From JAZKHE01 sp040385525 (lineage in GTDB: Bacteria; Bacteroidota; Bacteroidia; UBA4408), in assembly GCA_040385525.1 (NCBI GenBank), contig JAZKHE010000011.1, forward strand, positions 124,001 through 188,000: a stretch of DNA of 64,000 bases, read 5' to 3'. The notes under the pieces are model-generated. The model was not told the origin of the DNA, ran no database searches, and saw only the letters and a program-made list of their open reading frames with translations. How positions within the stretch are numbered: the first letter of the stretch is position 1; each line of letters begins with the position of its first letter. The position numbers were made by a program, and so were the translations under genes. Positions 49,004 through 58,847 of this stretch are shown one piece after another.

Positions 49004-50908
49004 ATGTCAAAAAATAAAACACAAAAAACGAATGTGTTAAAAGCACAAGCAAATTGGTTTGAAAATAGTAAAATTCAACTAGGTATTTTAATGCTACTTG
49101 GATTGGTTATTTATTTACCAACTATAAATTATGAATACACCAATTGGGATGATCTAGAATATATAACCAACAATAATTTAGTAAAAGATTTTACTTTAAG
49201 CAAAATTCCTGAAATTTTCAGTTCATATGTAATGGGTAATTACCATCCACTAACTATTTTATCATTTGCCTTAGAAGTTAATTTTTTTGGTGAATCGGCA
49301 AGTGTAATGCATGTTACAAATTTTTCTTTTCATATTTTAAACTCTATTCTATTATTGTTTCTTTTAAAAAAAATCAATTTAAATTGGTTATTTTGTTTTT
49401 TTCCTGCACTGTTGTTTTTAGCCCACCCGCTTCATGTAGAGTCGGTTGCCTGGATTAGTGAGCGTAAAGATGTATTGTATTGTTTTTTCTTTTTATTGTC
49501 TTGCATTTATTACTTTGATTTTAAGCAATCGGCTAAAAAAAGCAAGTATTATTTATCAATTCTATTTTTTGTTTTTTCTCTGTTAAGTAAAGGTCAAGCT
49601 GTCGTTTTACCTCTAGTTTTAATTTGTTTAGAAGTTATAAAAACGAATAAATTTAATTTTAAAGAATTAGTTATAAATAAAATTCCATTTTTTATTCTTT
49701 CGCTAGTTTTTGGTGTTATCGCTATAAAAGCACAAGCAGCTGTAGATATTATTGGTAGCCCAAACAAGTTGTCGTTTGTTGAGCAAATTGTAATTGGATT
49801 AAATGGTTTGTTTTTTTATATAAAATCTACTTTTTTGCCATTTAAACTTTCTACACTATATTCTTATCCATTAACTATTTCTTCTTTATTTTATATAAAG
49901 GCACTTATCGCATTGCTTTTAATTGGATTTGTAATTGTTAAATTTAAATCAGAAAAAAACATATTATTTTCTTTTATATTGTTCTTTGTTGCGGTTTTTC
50001 CTGTTTTACAGTTTTTACCAGTTGGTAATGCAGTATACGCTGATAGATACTATTATGTGCCAAGTATAGGGTTGTTTTTATTTCTATCTTTTTTATTAAG
50101 TAAATATGCCATAAAGTTAAAAACAACAACATTATTTAGCTTAACATTTGTGTTTTGTTTATTACTATCTGCTATAAGTTTTTCGCAAGTAAAAGTTTGG
50201 AAAAATAGTTTTACACTTTGGGAGCAGGTTCGTGTTAATTATCCTGAAACTCCATCTGCGTGGTATAATACTGGTAATTATTTTTTAAAAGCTAAAACAC
50301 CCAACTACAAAGAAGCCTTGCCTTATTTTGAAAAATCTACTCAATTAAAATCGAATTATCCAAAGGCATATAATAATTTGGGTGTTTGCTATTACAATTT
50401 GGGTGATTACAATAAAGCCTTAAAAGCTTACAAAAGTGCTTATAGTTTAGATTCAAACCAAGCTGATATTACTTTAAATGTTGGTAAAGCAAACGATATG
50501 TTAGCAAAGTATGATGAAGCTATTATGTGGTTTAATAAAGCAAAAAATCTAGATGCTACTAATGATATTATTTATTACAATTTGGGAATTTCAAATTTTA
50601 AAAAAGGAAATATTGATTCTTCAATTTATTTTTATAATTCTGCTATAAAACTAAATACAAATAATGCTGAAGTTTATAATAATTTAGGAACATCGTTTAT
50701 TTATAAAAAAGAATATACTATTGCTTTAAAAAATTACAACAAAGCAATTCAAATTAATCCAAACTACAACGAACCTTATTTTAATATTGCATTAACACAG
50801 CAAGTTTTAGGAGACACCCTCGAAATGATAAAAAATTTAAAAATAGCTGCTAATTTAGGGCATACACAAGCAAAACTTTATTTAAGTCAATATAACATTG
50901 CTTTTTAG
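49004..50908 (+). CDS. TMTC-like GT-C membrane protein with C-terminal TPR repeats
   Basis: A 634-residue protein: about ten membrane helices (about 30-395), then five or six tetratricopeptide repeats (about 415-630). The first loop has YTNWDDLEYI with the acidic pair expected of GT-C catalysis, then YHPLTILSFALE and HVTNFSFHILN, matching the YRPLTVLTF and H--N---H blocks of animal TMTC O-mannosyltransferases. HPLHVESVAWISERKDVLY and AVYADRYYYVPSIG are further shared segments. It probably transfers a lipid-linked sugar to exported proteins, with the TPRs binding the acceptor. It lies 135 bp upstream of a giant Ig-like adhesin. Substrate inferred, not shown. Confidence 0.78.
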   Translation: MSKNKTQKTNVLKAQANWFENSKIQLGILMLLGLVIYLPTINYEYTNWDDLEYITNNNLVKDFTLSKIPEIFSSYVMGNYHPLTILSFALEVNFFGESASVMHVTNFSFHILNSILLLFLLKKINLNWLFCFFPALLFLAHPLHVESVAWISERKDVLYCFFFLLSCIYYFDFKQSAKKSKYYLSILFFVFSLLSKGQAVVLPLVLICLEVIKTNKFNFKELVINKIPFFILSLVFGVIAIKAQAAVDIIGSPNKLSFVEQIVIGLNGLFFYIKSTFLPFKLSTLYSYPLTISSLFYIKALIALLLIGFVIVKFKSEKNILFSFILFFVAVFPVLQFLPVGNAVYADRYYYVPSIGLFLFLSFLLSKYAIKLKTTTLFSLTFVFCLLLSAISFSQVKVWKNSFTLWEQVRVNYPETPSAWYNTGNYFLKAKTPNYKEALPYFEKSTQLKSNYPKAYNNLGVCYYNLGDYNKALKAYKSAYSLDSNQADITLNVGKANDMLAKYDEAIMWFNKAKNLDATNDIIYYNLGISNFKKGNIDSSIYFYNSAIKLNTNNAEVYNNLGTSFIYKKEYTIALKNYNKAIQINPNYNEPYFNIALTQQVLGDTLEMIKNLKIAANLGHTQAKLYLSQYNIAF

Positions 50909-51043
50909 CAATATAATGCAAGCATAGTAATTGCTTGATTTTCAAAGTGGTTTAAAATTATTCAAACATAATCGTAATCTACTCCAACCTTATTAGTAAT
51001 TATCCGTAGAATTTGTTAATATTACATTTAATACGACCTTAAT

Positions 51044-54000
51044 ATGTTAGCAATTTACGCCCATAAAAAGTCATTATTAGTAATAGTGCTTTTTTTAAAT
51101 TCTTTTTTTGTTTTTTCTCAAGTGATAACTCCGTTTACAATACGTTTTCAAACAACGCAAAAAGGAGGAATCGTATTTGTTTCAAACGCTTCTGTTTCTT
51201 GCACGCCAAATGCGGGTTGCACAACTGCAAGAGATCAATTAGCGCCAGTAGGAAACGCAATAAATAATAATTTCAATCAAGCTTATATAGATATTGATAA
51301 TGATGCTACAACATTTATGTCTAGTAGCGATAGTTTAAACTTACCCAATTGTAGCGAAATTTCTTTTGCAGGATTGTATTGGGGAGCAGAAAATACAAGT
51401 GGCGCTTCTAATTGGAATGATAGAGACGAAGTGAAATTAAAAGTTAATAATGGAACGTATCAAAATTTAACAGCAGATGCGTTGCAAGGAAATACAACTG
51501 GTTATAATAGTTATCATTGTTTTAAAGATATTACTGCTATTGTAGCTGCAACAGGCGGAAAGGCTAGATTTACATTAGCAAACATTGCAACTCGCGTTGG
51601 AAGTTCTAACCGTTTTGGCGGTTGGACAATTGTTGTTGTTTACAAAAACGATTTAGAGTTAATGAGAAATCTAACTGTTTTTAATGGATTATCAAATGTC
51701 TCAAGTGGCAATAATACTACTAACATTCCAGTAACTGGTTTTTTAACTCCTTTAAGTGGACCAGTAACTTTAGAATTGGGTTTAGTGGTTTACGATGGTG
51801 ATCGTTCATCAATAGGCGATTCATTGCTTTTTAATGGAGCAGGAACTTTTATTCCAGTTTCAGATGTAGTAAATCCAGCTAACGATGTTTTTAATAGTAC
51901 TTTTTCTAGAAATGGAGTGCAAACTGCTTTTAGAAATCCTAACATAAATAATTCATTAGGTTATGATGCCGATATTTTCTTCCCTAATAATACAACAAAA
52001 AATTATATTGGAAACAACGCCACATCTGCTGTTATTAGACAAAAAACTGGAGGTGAAACATATTTAACTCAAGTTGTTACGTCAGTTATTGATGTGTATG
52101 AGCCGAGTTTAACTTGCGCGGTTCGAGTTCAAGATTTAAATGGTGGTACTGTTAATTCTGGAGATATTATTGAATACACTTTTACAGCTAAAAATACTGG
52201 ATCAGATCCATCTGTAAATACTTGGGTTGTTGATTCTTTAGAAGGTAATGCAGATTATGTACCCGGTTCATTGCAAATTTTAACAGGACCAAATGCAGGA
52301 ATTAAAACCGATTTTAGTGGAGATGATCAAGCTGAGTATGATGCTTTAAATAGAGTGATTAGGGTAAGAGTTGGAGTTGGAGCTAATGCAGCTTTGGGTG
52401 GAGAAATTGTAAACTCCCCAACTGGTGCAGATAGCACTCGTTTTAGATTTAGAGTAAGAGTTAGTTCTAATTGTGTTTTGTTAAGATGTGATAGTGTAAT
52501 TAATAACAAAATATATGTTTTTGGTCGAGGCGAAATATCTGGAAATCCTTTTGTAACAGAAGGAACAGAAGGAACATTTGATGCGTTTGGTTGCCCACTT
52601 CCTGGTTTACCTATTACTCCAATAAATATTTCATCATGTCCATTGCCTTTGGCAACAAGTAATTCACCAGTTTGCGAAGGCGGAACTGTAAGTTTAAATA
52701 TTACTCCAACAACTGGAGCAACTTACACTTGGTCAGGCCCATCTACATTTAGTTCAAGTTTACAAAGTCCTACTCGTACAAATTTTGTTGCAAACATGGT
52801 GGGTACTTATTCTGTTGTTACTCGAGTAAACGCAACTTGTTTACACACCGCAACAACAGCTGTTGCCATAAGTTTATCGCCAAGTGCGGTAACATCGGTA
52901 ACAAATATTGCTTGTAAAGGAGTTTTAACAGGTACAGCTACCGCTCTGAGTGCTGGCGCAAGTCCTTATAGATATAGTTGGAATACAATTCCAGTAAAAA
53001 CTACACAAAGTATTACTGGTTTAGCAATAGGAAGTTATTCTGTAACCATAACAGATGCAAATAATTGTGTGCAAACTGCTGTTGCTCAAATTACAGAACC
53101 AGCAACATTTTTAGTAGTTCAAATTGCAACATTTACAAATGCGGGTTGCAACGGTGGTAGTGCCTTAGCAGCAGTTTCTGGTGGTGTAAGTAGCTATACT
53201 TTTAACTGGCAACCAACAGGAACTAGTGGGCCATCAATATCTGCTGTCCCAGCAGGCTCATATACTATAAATGTAGTAGATAATGTTAATTGTACTGCTT
53301 CAGCTAACGTGTTAATAAGTGTAATTCCTCCAATAACTTTAACAACCTCTGTAACAAGTATAACTTGTAATGGAGGTAACAATGGAGCTGCATCTGTAGC
53401 TGTTTCAGGAGGATTAGCTCCCTTTTCTTATCAATGGAATATTGGGAATACTACTCAAAGTATTACGGGTTTGTTTGCAGGCACATATGTACTAACCGTT
53501 ACAGATGCTCAAGGGTGTTCTAAAATTGCAAGTGTAAACGTAACCGAGCCAACTTCATTAACGGTTCAAATAGCAACAGTTGTTGATATATTTTGTGCTG
53601 ATATTCCTAATGGTGCAATTGCCGCTAGCGCTGGAGGAGGAACTGGAAATTTAAGTTATACTTGGTCTCCAGTAGCTGGAACCAACTCAACATTAACTGG
53701 ATTATCAGCTGGAGGAGTTTATAGTGTTACTGTGCGAGATCAAAATAATTGTATTGGTAGGGCTTCTGGAACTGTAAATAAAGTTGACGAACTAGTCTCT
53801 ACAACAGCAATTGCAACCACAAGTTGTTTTGGTAGTAACGATGGAATATTAACTCCTGTTACCACAGGAGGAACTGCATCTTATACTTATTTTTGGTTAA
53901 CAACGGGCACAACCAATGCAGTTGCTACAGGTTTGTCAATAGGTACATATACAATAATAACAAAAGATAGAAAAGGTTGTACAGATACTGCATTAGCTTA

Positions 54001-57000
54001 TGTTGTTCAACCTCCAGATTTAGTAATTAACATAACTACTTTAACCAATAATGCTACATGTAATACACCCACAGGAGAAATTTCAATAGCTGCTGGCGGT
54101 GGAACAGGAACCTATACTTATTTATGGTCTCCAAACGGAGGAACTAATAGTACGGCAATAGGTTTGGCTGCAGATACATATGTAGTTTTAGTTAAAGATA
54201 ATGCAGGTTGTCAAAAAGACAGTACAATATCTCTTGTAGACGTTGCTGGGCCAGAAATTACATTTTTAAATAAAACGCATGTAAGTTGCTTTGGTGGTGC
54301 AGATGGTACAATACTCGCAAGTTTTACTTCGGCAACACCTGGCCCTTATACAATTGTTTGGAATCCAACATCTGTAGCAAGTTCCACAGTTGCTGTTGGA
54401 GGCGATTTTTCTGTTAATGGTTTAGCAGCAGGAAATTACTCTGTAACAGTTACCGATCCAACAGGTTGTATGGGTGTTGCAAACGAAACTATTACTCAAC
54501 CCACTTTATTGCAAGCTACACAAAGTACAACTAACGCTTTGTGTAATGGTTTAGCTGGTTCAGCTGGTGTTTTGGCTTTTGGTGGTACTGCTTCATATAC
54601 TTATCAATGGAATACTACGCCAGTTCAAACAAAAGCAACAGCAACAGGCTTATTAGCCGGTAATTATCAGTTAACAATTACTGATGCAAAGCTCTGTACA
54701 AAAACACTAACTTATACTGTTACAGAACCAACAACGTTAACAGCAGCAGTTACAAGCTCATCAAATGTAACTTGTTTTGGATTTAATAATGGTCAAGCAA
54801 CTGCAACGCCAGCAGGAGGTACAGCTCAATATTTTTATAATTGGATGCCGGGTAATTTTGCAGGTTCATCAGTTGTTGGTATGCCACCAAATACATACAC
54901 GGTAAATGTTAGAGATGTTAATGGTTGTCAGGCACAAGCCACAGCAGTTATAACACAACCTTCTGTTTTAAGTCTTGCTGTAGCTACTTTTACTAACTTA
55001 ACTTGTTTTGCTAATAACACAGGTAGAGCAAGTCTTTCAGCAACAGGTGGAACTCCAAATTACACTTATTCTTGGAGTGGAGGAGTTGGAGTTACAACAA
55101 ACACTACAGTTACCGGATTAGCCAGTGGAAATTATTTTGTAACAGTAGCCGATAATAATGGGTGTTCAGCTAACACTAGTGTTAACATTACCCAGCCTCC
55201 ACAATTATCAGTTATTGCTTACACGCTTCAAAATTCAAAATGTAATTTAGCCAACGGATTAGTAACTTCAGCAATAAGTGGCGGAACATCTCCTTATTCA
55301 TACAACTGGACGCCAGGAGGCTTTACAAATCAAACAATAAGTGGTTTAGCTGCTGGCGACTATTCTGTAGTTATAACAGATAATAATGGATGTAACTCAA
55401 CCTCAAACTCAGCAACAGTAAATTCTTCATTAGCAATTACCGCAACAATGAACAATACAGTTGTGAGTTGTTTTGGAGGAAGCGACGGTACTGCTAATGT
55501 GATAGTTAGTAATGCTTTAGCACCAATTTTATACAATTGGTCTCCATTCGTTTCAGTAACTAATTTTGCAAACAATTTGCCTCAAGGAAGTTATTTTGTA
55601 AATGTTACTGATGCTAATGGTTGTGTAAGGTCAACATCTGCAACCGTAACCCAACCATCACAGCCAGTAAATTTTGGGGTTCCATTAACGCAAATGGTTA
55701 GTTGTTTTGGTGGCTCAACCGGCACAGCTTTAGCGAGTCCTTTTGGAGGAACCCCTGGTTACAATTATTTATGGACTCCAACTAACCAAACTAACGTTCA
55801 GGCAACTGGTTTAAGTGTGGGAACTTATACAGTTAGTGTTTTAGATTCAAAAAATTGTGCCGCAAGTCAAAATTTTGTAGTAACTCAAAATCCTCAAATC
55901 TTTGCTGAGATTAATAATCCACCTGAGTTTTTATGTCCTGGACAAACTTTTATGTTAACTGCAAATGCTACGGGTGGTAGTGGTGGTGCTTATGTTTTTA
56001 CTTGGGATAATGGTTTAGGTGTTGGTCAAAATCATATTGTTTCTCCAGAATTTACAACAGTTTATAATGTAACTGTTGAAGACGCTGCTATACCTGGTTG
56101 CGCAGGCGTTGGAGCAGAAGTAGTTGTAAATGTTTCTAATTATTCTCAATTAAGTTTTCAGGCTTATGCATCACAAAGAATTTGCGAAGGCGATAGCGTT
56201 TTAATTACTTCTGAATTAATAGGAGCAGTTAATGAATTTGATTATACTTGGAGTAATGGTGTAAGAGGACAAGAATCATTTTATGTTAAACCTTACGAAA
56301 ACACTACATACAGTGTTGTAGCTTCTAATAATTGCTCACAAATAGTTAACTCTTTTGTAGAAATAGAGATAGTTAGAATTCCTTTAATTAAAATTTTGCC
56401 AGAAAAAGCAACTCGTTGTGGTCCACAGGCTGTTCAGTTTTCAAATGATTTTGATGAGCCAGAAGGTACAGAGTATAAATACAATTGGAAATTTGAAAAT
56501 AAAGTAGTTTCTACAGATTCAGTACCAGATTATATATTTCGCCAAACAGGAACTTTCCCAGTAGTTTTAAAAATTGATGATAGAGGTTGTGTTGCAACAG
56601 ATACTGCAATGGTTACCATTAGTATATCTGAACCACCAATTGCTGAGTTTACTTATAGTCCAGATGAAATTCAAGAGTTAGATCCATTAGTAAGCTTTGA
56701 GAATACTTCTTTCGACGCAAATTATTATAAGTGGTATTTTACTGATACAGAAAATGATTCTTCAGAAGTAGAAAATCCACAATATCTGTACCCAGATACT
56801 GGAACTTTTAAAGTGAAATTAATTGCCTACAAAATTGTTGGAGATTCCACTTGTAGAGATACTATTATTAAAGAAATTAGAATTAATCCAGAAATTACAC
56901 TTTACATACCAAATGCATTTACGCCTAACGATGATGGTTTAAATTACAATCAAATTTTTCAAGCAAAAGGAATAAATTTGAAAGAAATATATATGGAAGT

Positions 57001-57184
57001 GTATGATAGATGGGGAGTTAGAATTTACGCAACACCCGATAAAACAGATTTAACAGCGGGTTGGGATGGCAGATACAAAGGTTCGCCCGCCAAGCAAGAT
57101 GTTTATATTTATAGGGTAATAGTTAAAGATTATAAAAATAAAGAATACCCACCAGTTATTGGTGATGTAACACTTTTACGTTAA
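51044..57184 (+). CDS. Giant SprB-like adhesin with gliding-motility C-terminal (T9SS type B) domain
   Basis: A 2046-residue exported protein. A signal peptide (about 1-26) is followed by an N-terminal beta region (about 30-345), a DUF11-like segment (about 350-500), thirteen SprB-type Ig repeats of about 75 residues (about 610-1612; each begins with a cysteine and ends with a D-NGC cysteine and often ITQP), two PKD-like domains (about 1785-1950) and a CHU_C domain (about 1952-2046; IPNAFTPNDDGLNYN, VYDRWGVRIY, GWDGRYKG). It should be secreted by the type IX system and act in surface adhesion or gliding. It is followed by a terminator. Confidence 0.9.
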   Translation: MLAIYAHKKSLLVIVLFLNSFFVFSQVITPFTIRFQTTQKGGIVFVSNASVSCTPNAGCTTARDQLAPVGNAINNNFNQAYIDIDNDATTFMSSSDSLNLPNCSEISFAGLYWGAENTSGASNWNDRDEVKLKVNNGTYQNLTADALQGNTTGYNSYHCFKDITAIVAATGGKARFTLANIATRVGSSNRFGGWTIVVVYKNDLELMRNLTVFNGLSNVSSGNNTTNIPVTGFLTPLSGPVTLELGLVVYDGDRSSIGDSLLFNGAGTFIPVSDVVNPANDVFNSTFSRNGVQTAFRNPNINNSLGYDADIFFPNNTTKNYIGNNATSAVIRQKTGGETYLTQVVTSVIDVYEPSLTCAVRVQDLNGGTVNSGDIIEYTFTAKNTGSDPSVNTWVVDSLEGNADYVPGSLQILTGPNAGIKTDFSGDDQAEYDALNRVIRVRVGVGANAALGGEIVNSPTGADSTRFRFRVRVSSNCVLLRCDSVINNKIYVFGRGEISGNPFVTEGTEGTFDAFGCPLPGLPITPINISSCPLPLATSNSPVCEGGTVSLNITPTTGATYTWSGPSTFSSSLQSPTRTNFVANMVGTYSVVTRVNATCLHTATTAVAISLSPSAVTSVTNIACKGVLTGTATALSAGASPYRYSWNTIPVKTTQSITGLAIGSYSVTITDANNCVQTAVAQITEPATFLVVQIATFTNAGCNGGSALAAVSGGVSSYTFNWQPTGTSGPSISAVPAGSYTINVVDNVNCTASANVLISVIPPITLTTSVTSITCNGGNNGAASVAVSGGLAPFSYQWNIGNTTQSITGLFAGTYVLTVTDAQGCSKIASVNVTEPTSLTVQIATVVDIFCADIPNGAIAASAGGGTGNLSYTWSPVAGTNSTLTGLSAGGVYSVTVRDQNNCIGRASGTVNKVDELVSTTAIATTSCFGSNDGILTPVTTGGTASYTYFWLTTGTTNAVATGLSIGTYTIITKDRKGCTDTALAYVVQPPDLVINITTLTNNATCNTPTGEISIAAGGGTGTYTYLWSPNGGTNSTAIGLAADTYVVLVKDNAGCQKDSTISLVDVAGPEITFLNKTHVSCFGGADGTILASFTSATPGPYTIVWNPTSVASSTVAVGGDFSVNGLAAGNYSVTVTDPTGCMGVANETITQPTLLQATQSTTNALCNGLAGSAGVLAFGGTASYTYQWNTTPVQTKATATGLLAGNYQLTITDAKLCTKTLTYTVTEPTTLTAAVTSSSNVTCFGFNNGQATATPAGGTAQYFYNWMPGNFAGSSVVGMPPNTYTVNVRDVNGCQAQATAVITQPSVLSLAVATFTNLTCFANNTGRASLSATGGTPNYTYSWSGGVGVTTNTTVTGLASGNYFVTVADNNGCSANTSVNITQPPQLSVIAYTLQNSKCNLANGLVTSAISGGTSPYSYNWTPGGFTNQTISGLAAGDYSVVITDNNGCNSTSNSATVNSSLAITATMNNTVVSCFGGSDGTANVIVSNALAPILYNWSPFVSVTNFANNLPQGSYFVNVTDANGCVRSTSATVTQPSQPVNFGVPLTQMVSCFGGSTGTALASPFGGTPGYNYLWTPTNQTNVQATGLSVGTYTVSVLDSKNCAASQNFVVTQNPQIFAEINNPPEFLCPGQTFMLTANATGGSGGAYVFTWDNGLGVGQNHIVSPEFTTVYNVTVEDAAIPGCAGVGAEVVVNVSNYSQLSFQAYASQRICEGDSVLITSELIGAVNEFDYTWSNGVRGQESFYVKPYENTTYSVVASNNCSQIVNSFVEIEIVRIPLIKILPEKATRCGPQAVQFSNDFDEPEGTEYKYNWKFENKVVSTDSVPDYIFRQTGTFPVVLKIDDRGCVATDTAMVTISISEPPIAEFTYSPDEIQELDPLVSFENTSFDANYYKWYFTDTENDSSEVENPQYLYPDTGTFKVKLIAYKIVGDSTCRDTIIKEIRINPEITLYIPNAFTPNDDGLNYNQIFQAKGINLKEIYMEVYDRWGVRIYATPDKTDLTAGWDGRYKGSPAKQDVYIYRVIVKDYKNKEYPPVIGDVTLLR

Positions 57185-57201
57185 AAATAGTTAGTAAATT
57201 T

Positions 57202-57227
57202 AGAAGCCTTTTAAGGCTTCTTTTTTT
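57202..57227 (+). terminator. Terminator of the adhesin gene
   Basis: GAAGCC-TTTTAA-GGCTTC followed by seven T. Confidence 0.85.
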
Positions 57228-57287
57228 GTTTTTACTTTTTTAACATTATAAACATTAGTTGATATTGTATACTAATTTTATCGTTTG

Positions 57288-57295
57288 TACTTTTG
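57288..57295 (+). promoter_or_regulatory. -7 promoter box (TACTTTTG) and possible MarR operator
   Basis: Exact TAnnTTTG ending 5 bp before the marR-like ATG at 57301, so the mRNA is predicted to be leaderless. TTGTATAC (57275-57282) and TTGTATAA (57293-57300) flank the region 18 bp apart, which would suit a repressor that covers the promoter. Confidence 0.5.
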
Positions 57296-57300
57296 TATAA

Positions 57301-57786
57301 ATGATTAGTTTAAATAACAAAATACCTCTTTCTTTTCTCTTTTCGGTTTTAACTAAAAGTTATGTTGGTGCGCTCAACAAAAAATGCGAAAGCTTAAAAA
57401 TCGATCGTTATCATTATACGCTCACTGTAATTTATAAAGCGAAAGGAAAAATAACTCAGCAAGAATTGGCTGATTTTTTACAAATAGACAAAGCTAGTGT
57501 AGTACGAATTGTTGATTTTTTAGTAAAACAAAAACTCATTAAACGCGAAATTAATAGCAACGATAGAAGACAACATTTTTTAGTTGTTACAGAAACTGGA
57601 GTTAGCGAAGCCAAGCAAATTGAAGTTGAGATAAATAAAATGAATAAAACGGCCTTAAATGGCTTATCTGTAAAAGAAGTTGAGGTTTTGTTTAAGGCAT
57701 TACAGAAAATGGATACTAACTTAAGTGAGTTGCCATCTGACAAATATTTTTTAAATATTAGAAAAATTAAAAATGAAAAAAAATAA
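57301..57786 (+). CDS. MarR-family transcriptional regulator
   Basis: A 161-residue winged-helix protein. The core is KITQQELADFLQIDKASVVRIVDFLVKQKLIKRE-like (helix-turn-helix at about 54-87) followed by the wing NSNDRRQHFLVVTE with the DxR motif. It should repress its own promoter and the downstream efflux genes and respond to a small molecule, probably a pump substrate. Its end overlaps the adaptor start by 14 bp. No alternative Met start exists downstream, so 57301 is used although the promoter box ends only 5 bp before it. Confidence 0.92.
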   Translation: MISLNNKIPLSFLFSVLTKSYVGALNKKCESLKIDRYHYTLTVIYKAKGKITQQELADFLQIDKASVVRIVDFLVKQKLIKREINSNDRRQHFLVVTETGVSEAKQIEVEINKMNKTALNGLSVKEVEVLFKALQKMDTNLSELPSDKYFLNIRKIKNEKK

Positions 57787-58825
57787 TATTGTATTGCTTG
57801 TTGCGATTTTAGCAATTGTTACATTAATTGGAATTAAGTTGTTAAATACTGAAAACAAAAGCGACAAAAAATCAAAACAAGGTGCGCCAGTTGCTATTGA
57901 TGTTGTAATTATTAAAGAAAAGCCTTTTTCTCAAATTGTTCAAACTAAAGGGAGTTTGTTGGCTAACGAACAAGTTGAAATTCGTAACGAAGTAAGCGGT
58001 AAAATAGAATCTATTAATTTTACAGAAGGACAGTTTTGCAAAATAGGACAATTATTAATTAAAATTAATGATGATGAATTACGTTCTCAATTAAAAAAAG
58101 CGGAGCAAAGTTTTAAACTTTCAAAAGACTTATTAGAAAGACAAAAAGCTATGTACGACAAGGGTGGAACTAGTAAATCAGATTTAGATAAACTACAAAA
58201 TGAAAACGATAATTTAAACGAAGAAGTTAAGCGATTAAAAGATGCTATAGAAAAAACATCTGTATTTTCTCCTTTTGAGGGAAGAGTTGGATTGAGAAAT
58301 CATAGCGTTGGAGCATACCTTGTTGCGAATACATTAATTACAAATGTTGTAAATACTGATCCAATTAAAATTGAATTTTCTGTACCCGAAAAGTATGCGA
58401 ATAGAATTAATGAAAATTCTGAAATTACTTTTAAAGTAGCAGGCGACACTTTAGTTTATAAAGCCAATGTGTTTGCTACCGATGCCTTAATAGATAATGC
58501 AACTCGTTCTTTAAAAGTAAAAGCAAAAACAAATAACTCGAAAAATAAATTGTTAGTTGGTTCTTACGCTAGTATTTTTTATGAAATTAAAAATGAAAGT
58601 GCTTCCATATCAATACCAACACAAGCTATTGTTCCTATTTTAAAAGGACAAAAAGTGTTTGTTGTTAATAATGGAAAAGCAACTGAAAAAATTGTAAATA
58701 CTGGTTTTAGAAGCGATGCAGAAATTGAAATTACTAATGGACTTTCTGTTGGTGATACTGTTATTGTAAATGGAGTGGTGCAAATAAAAAATGGAGCACC
58801 CGTAAAAATTAATAAATATTTATAA
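57773..58825 (+). CDS. RND efflux periplasmic adaptor (membrane fusion protein)
   Basis: A 350-residue HlyD/AcrA-type adaptor. An N-terminal membrane anchor (about 5-22, no lipobox) precedes lipoyl half one (VEIRNEVSGKIESINFTEGQ), a helical hairpin (about 100-165), lipoyl half two (TSVFSPFEGRVGLRNHSVGA), a beta-barrel and the membrane-proximal domain. It joins the RND pump encoded 22 bp downstream to the TolC-like channel. It starts inside the regulator gene, so the two are translationally coupled. Confidence 0.94.
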   Translation: MKKNNIVLLVAILAIVTLIGIKLLNTENKSDKKSKQGAPVAIDVVIIKEKPFSQIVQTKGSLLANEQVEIRNEVSGKIESINFTEGQFCKIGQLLIKINDDELRSQLKKAEQSFKLSKDLLERQKAMYDKGGTSKSDLDKLQNENDNLNEEVKRLKDAIEKTSVFSPFEGRVGLRNHSVGAYLVANTLITNVVNTDPIKIEFSVPEKYANRINENSEITFKVAGDTLVYKANVFATDALIDNATRSLKVKAKTNNSKNKLLVGSYASIFYEIKNESASISIPTQAIVPILKGQKVFVVNNGKATEKIVNTGFRSDAEIEITNGLSVGDTVIVNGVVQIKNGAPVKINKYL

Positions 58826-58847
58826 TCGCAATAAAGTACAATCTAAA

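Noticed and set aside
57456..57815. Minus-strand open frame across the marR-adaptor junction
   Set aside because: Overlaps two well-supported genes and has no recognisable protein features.
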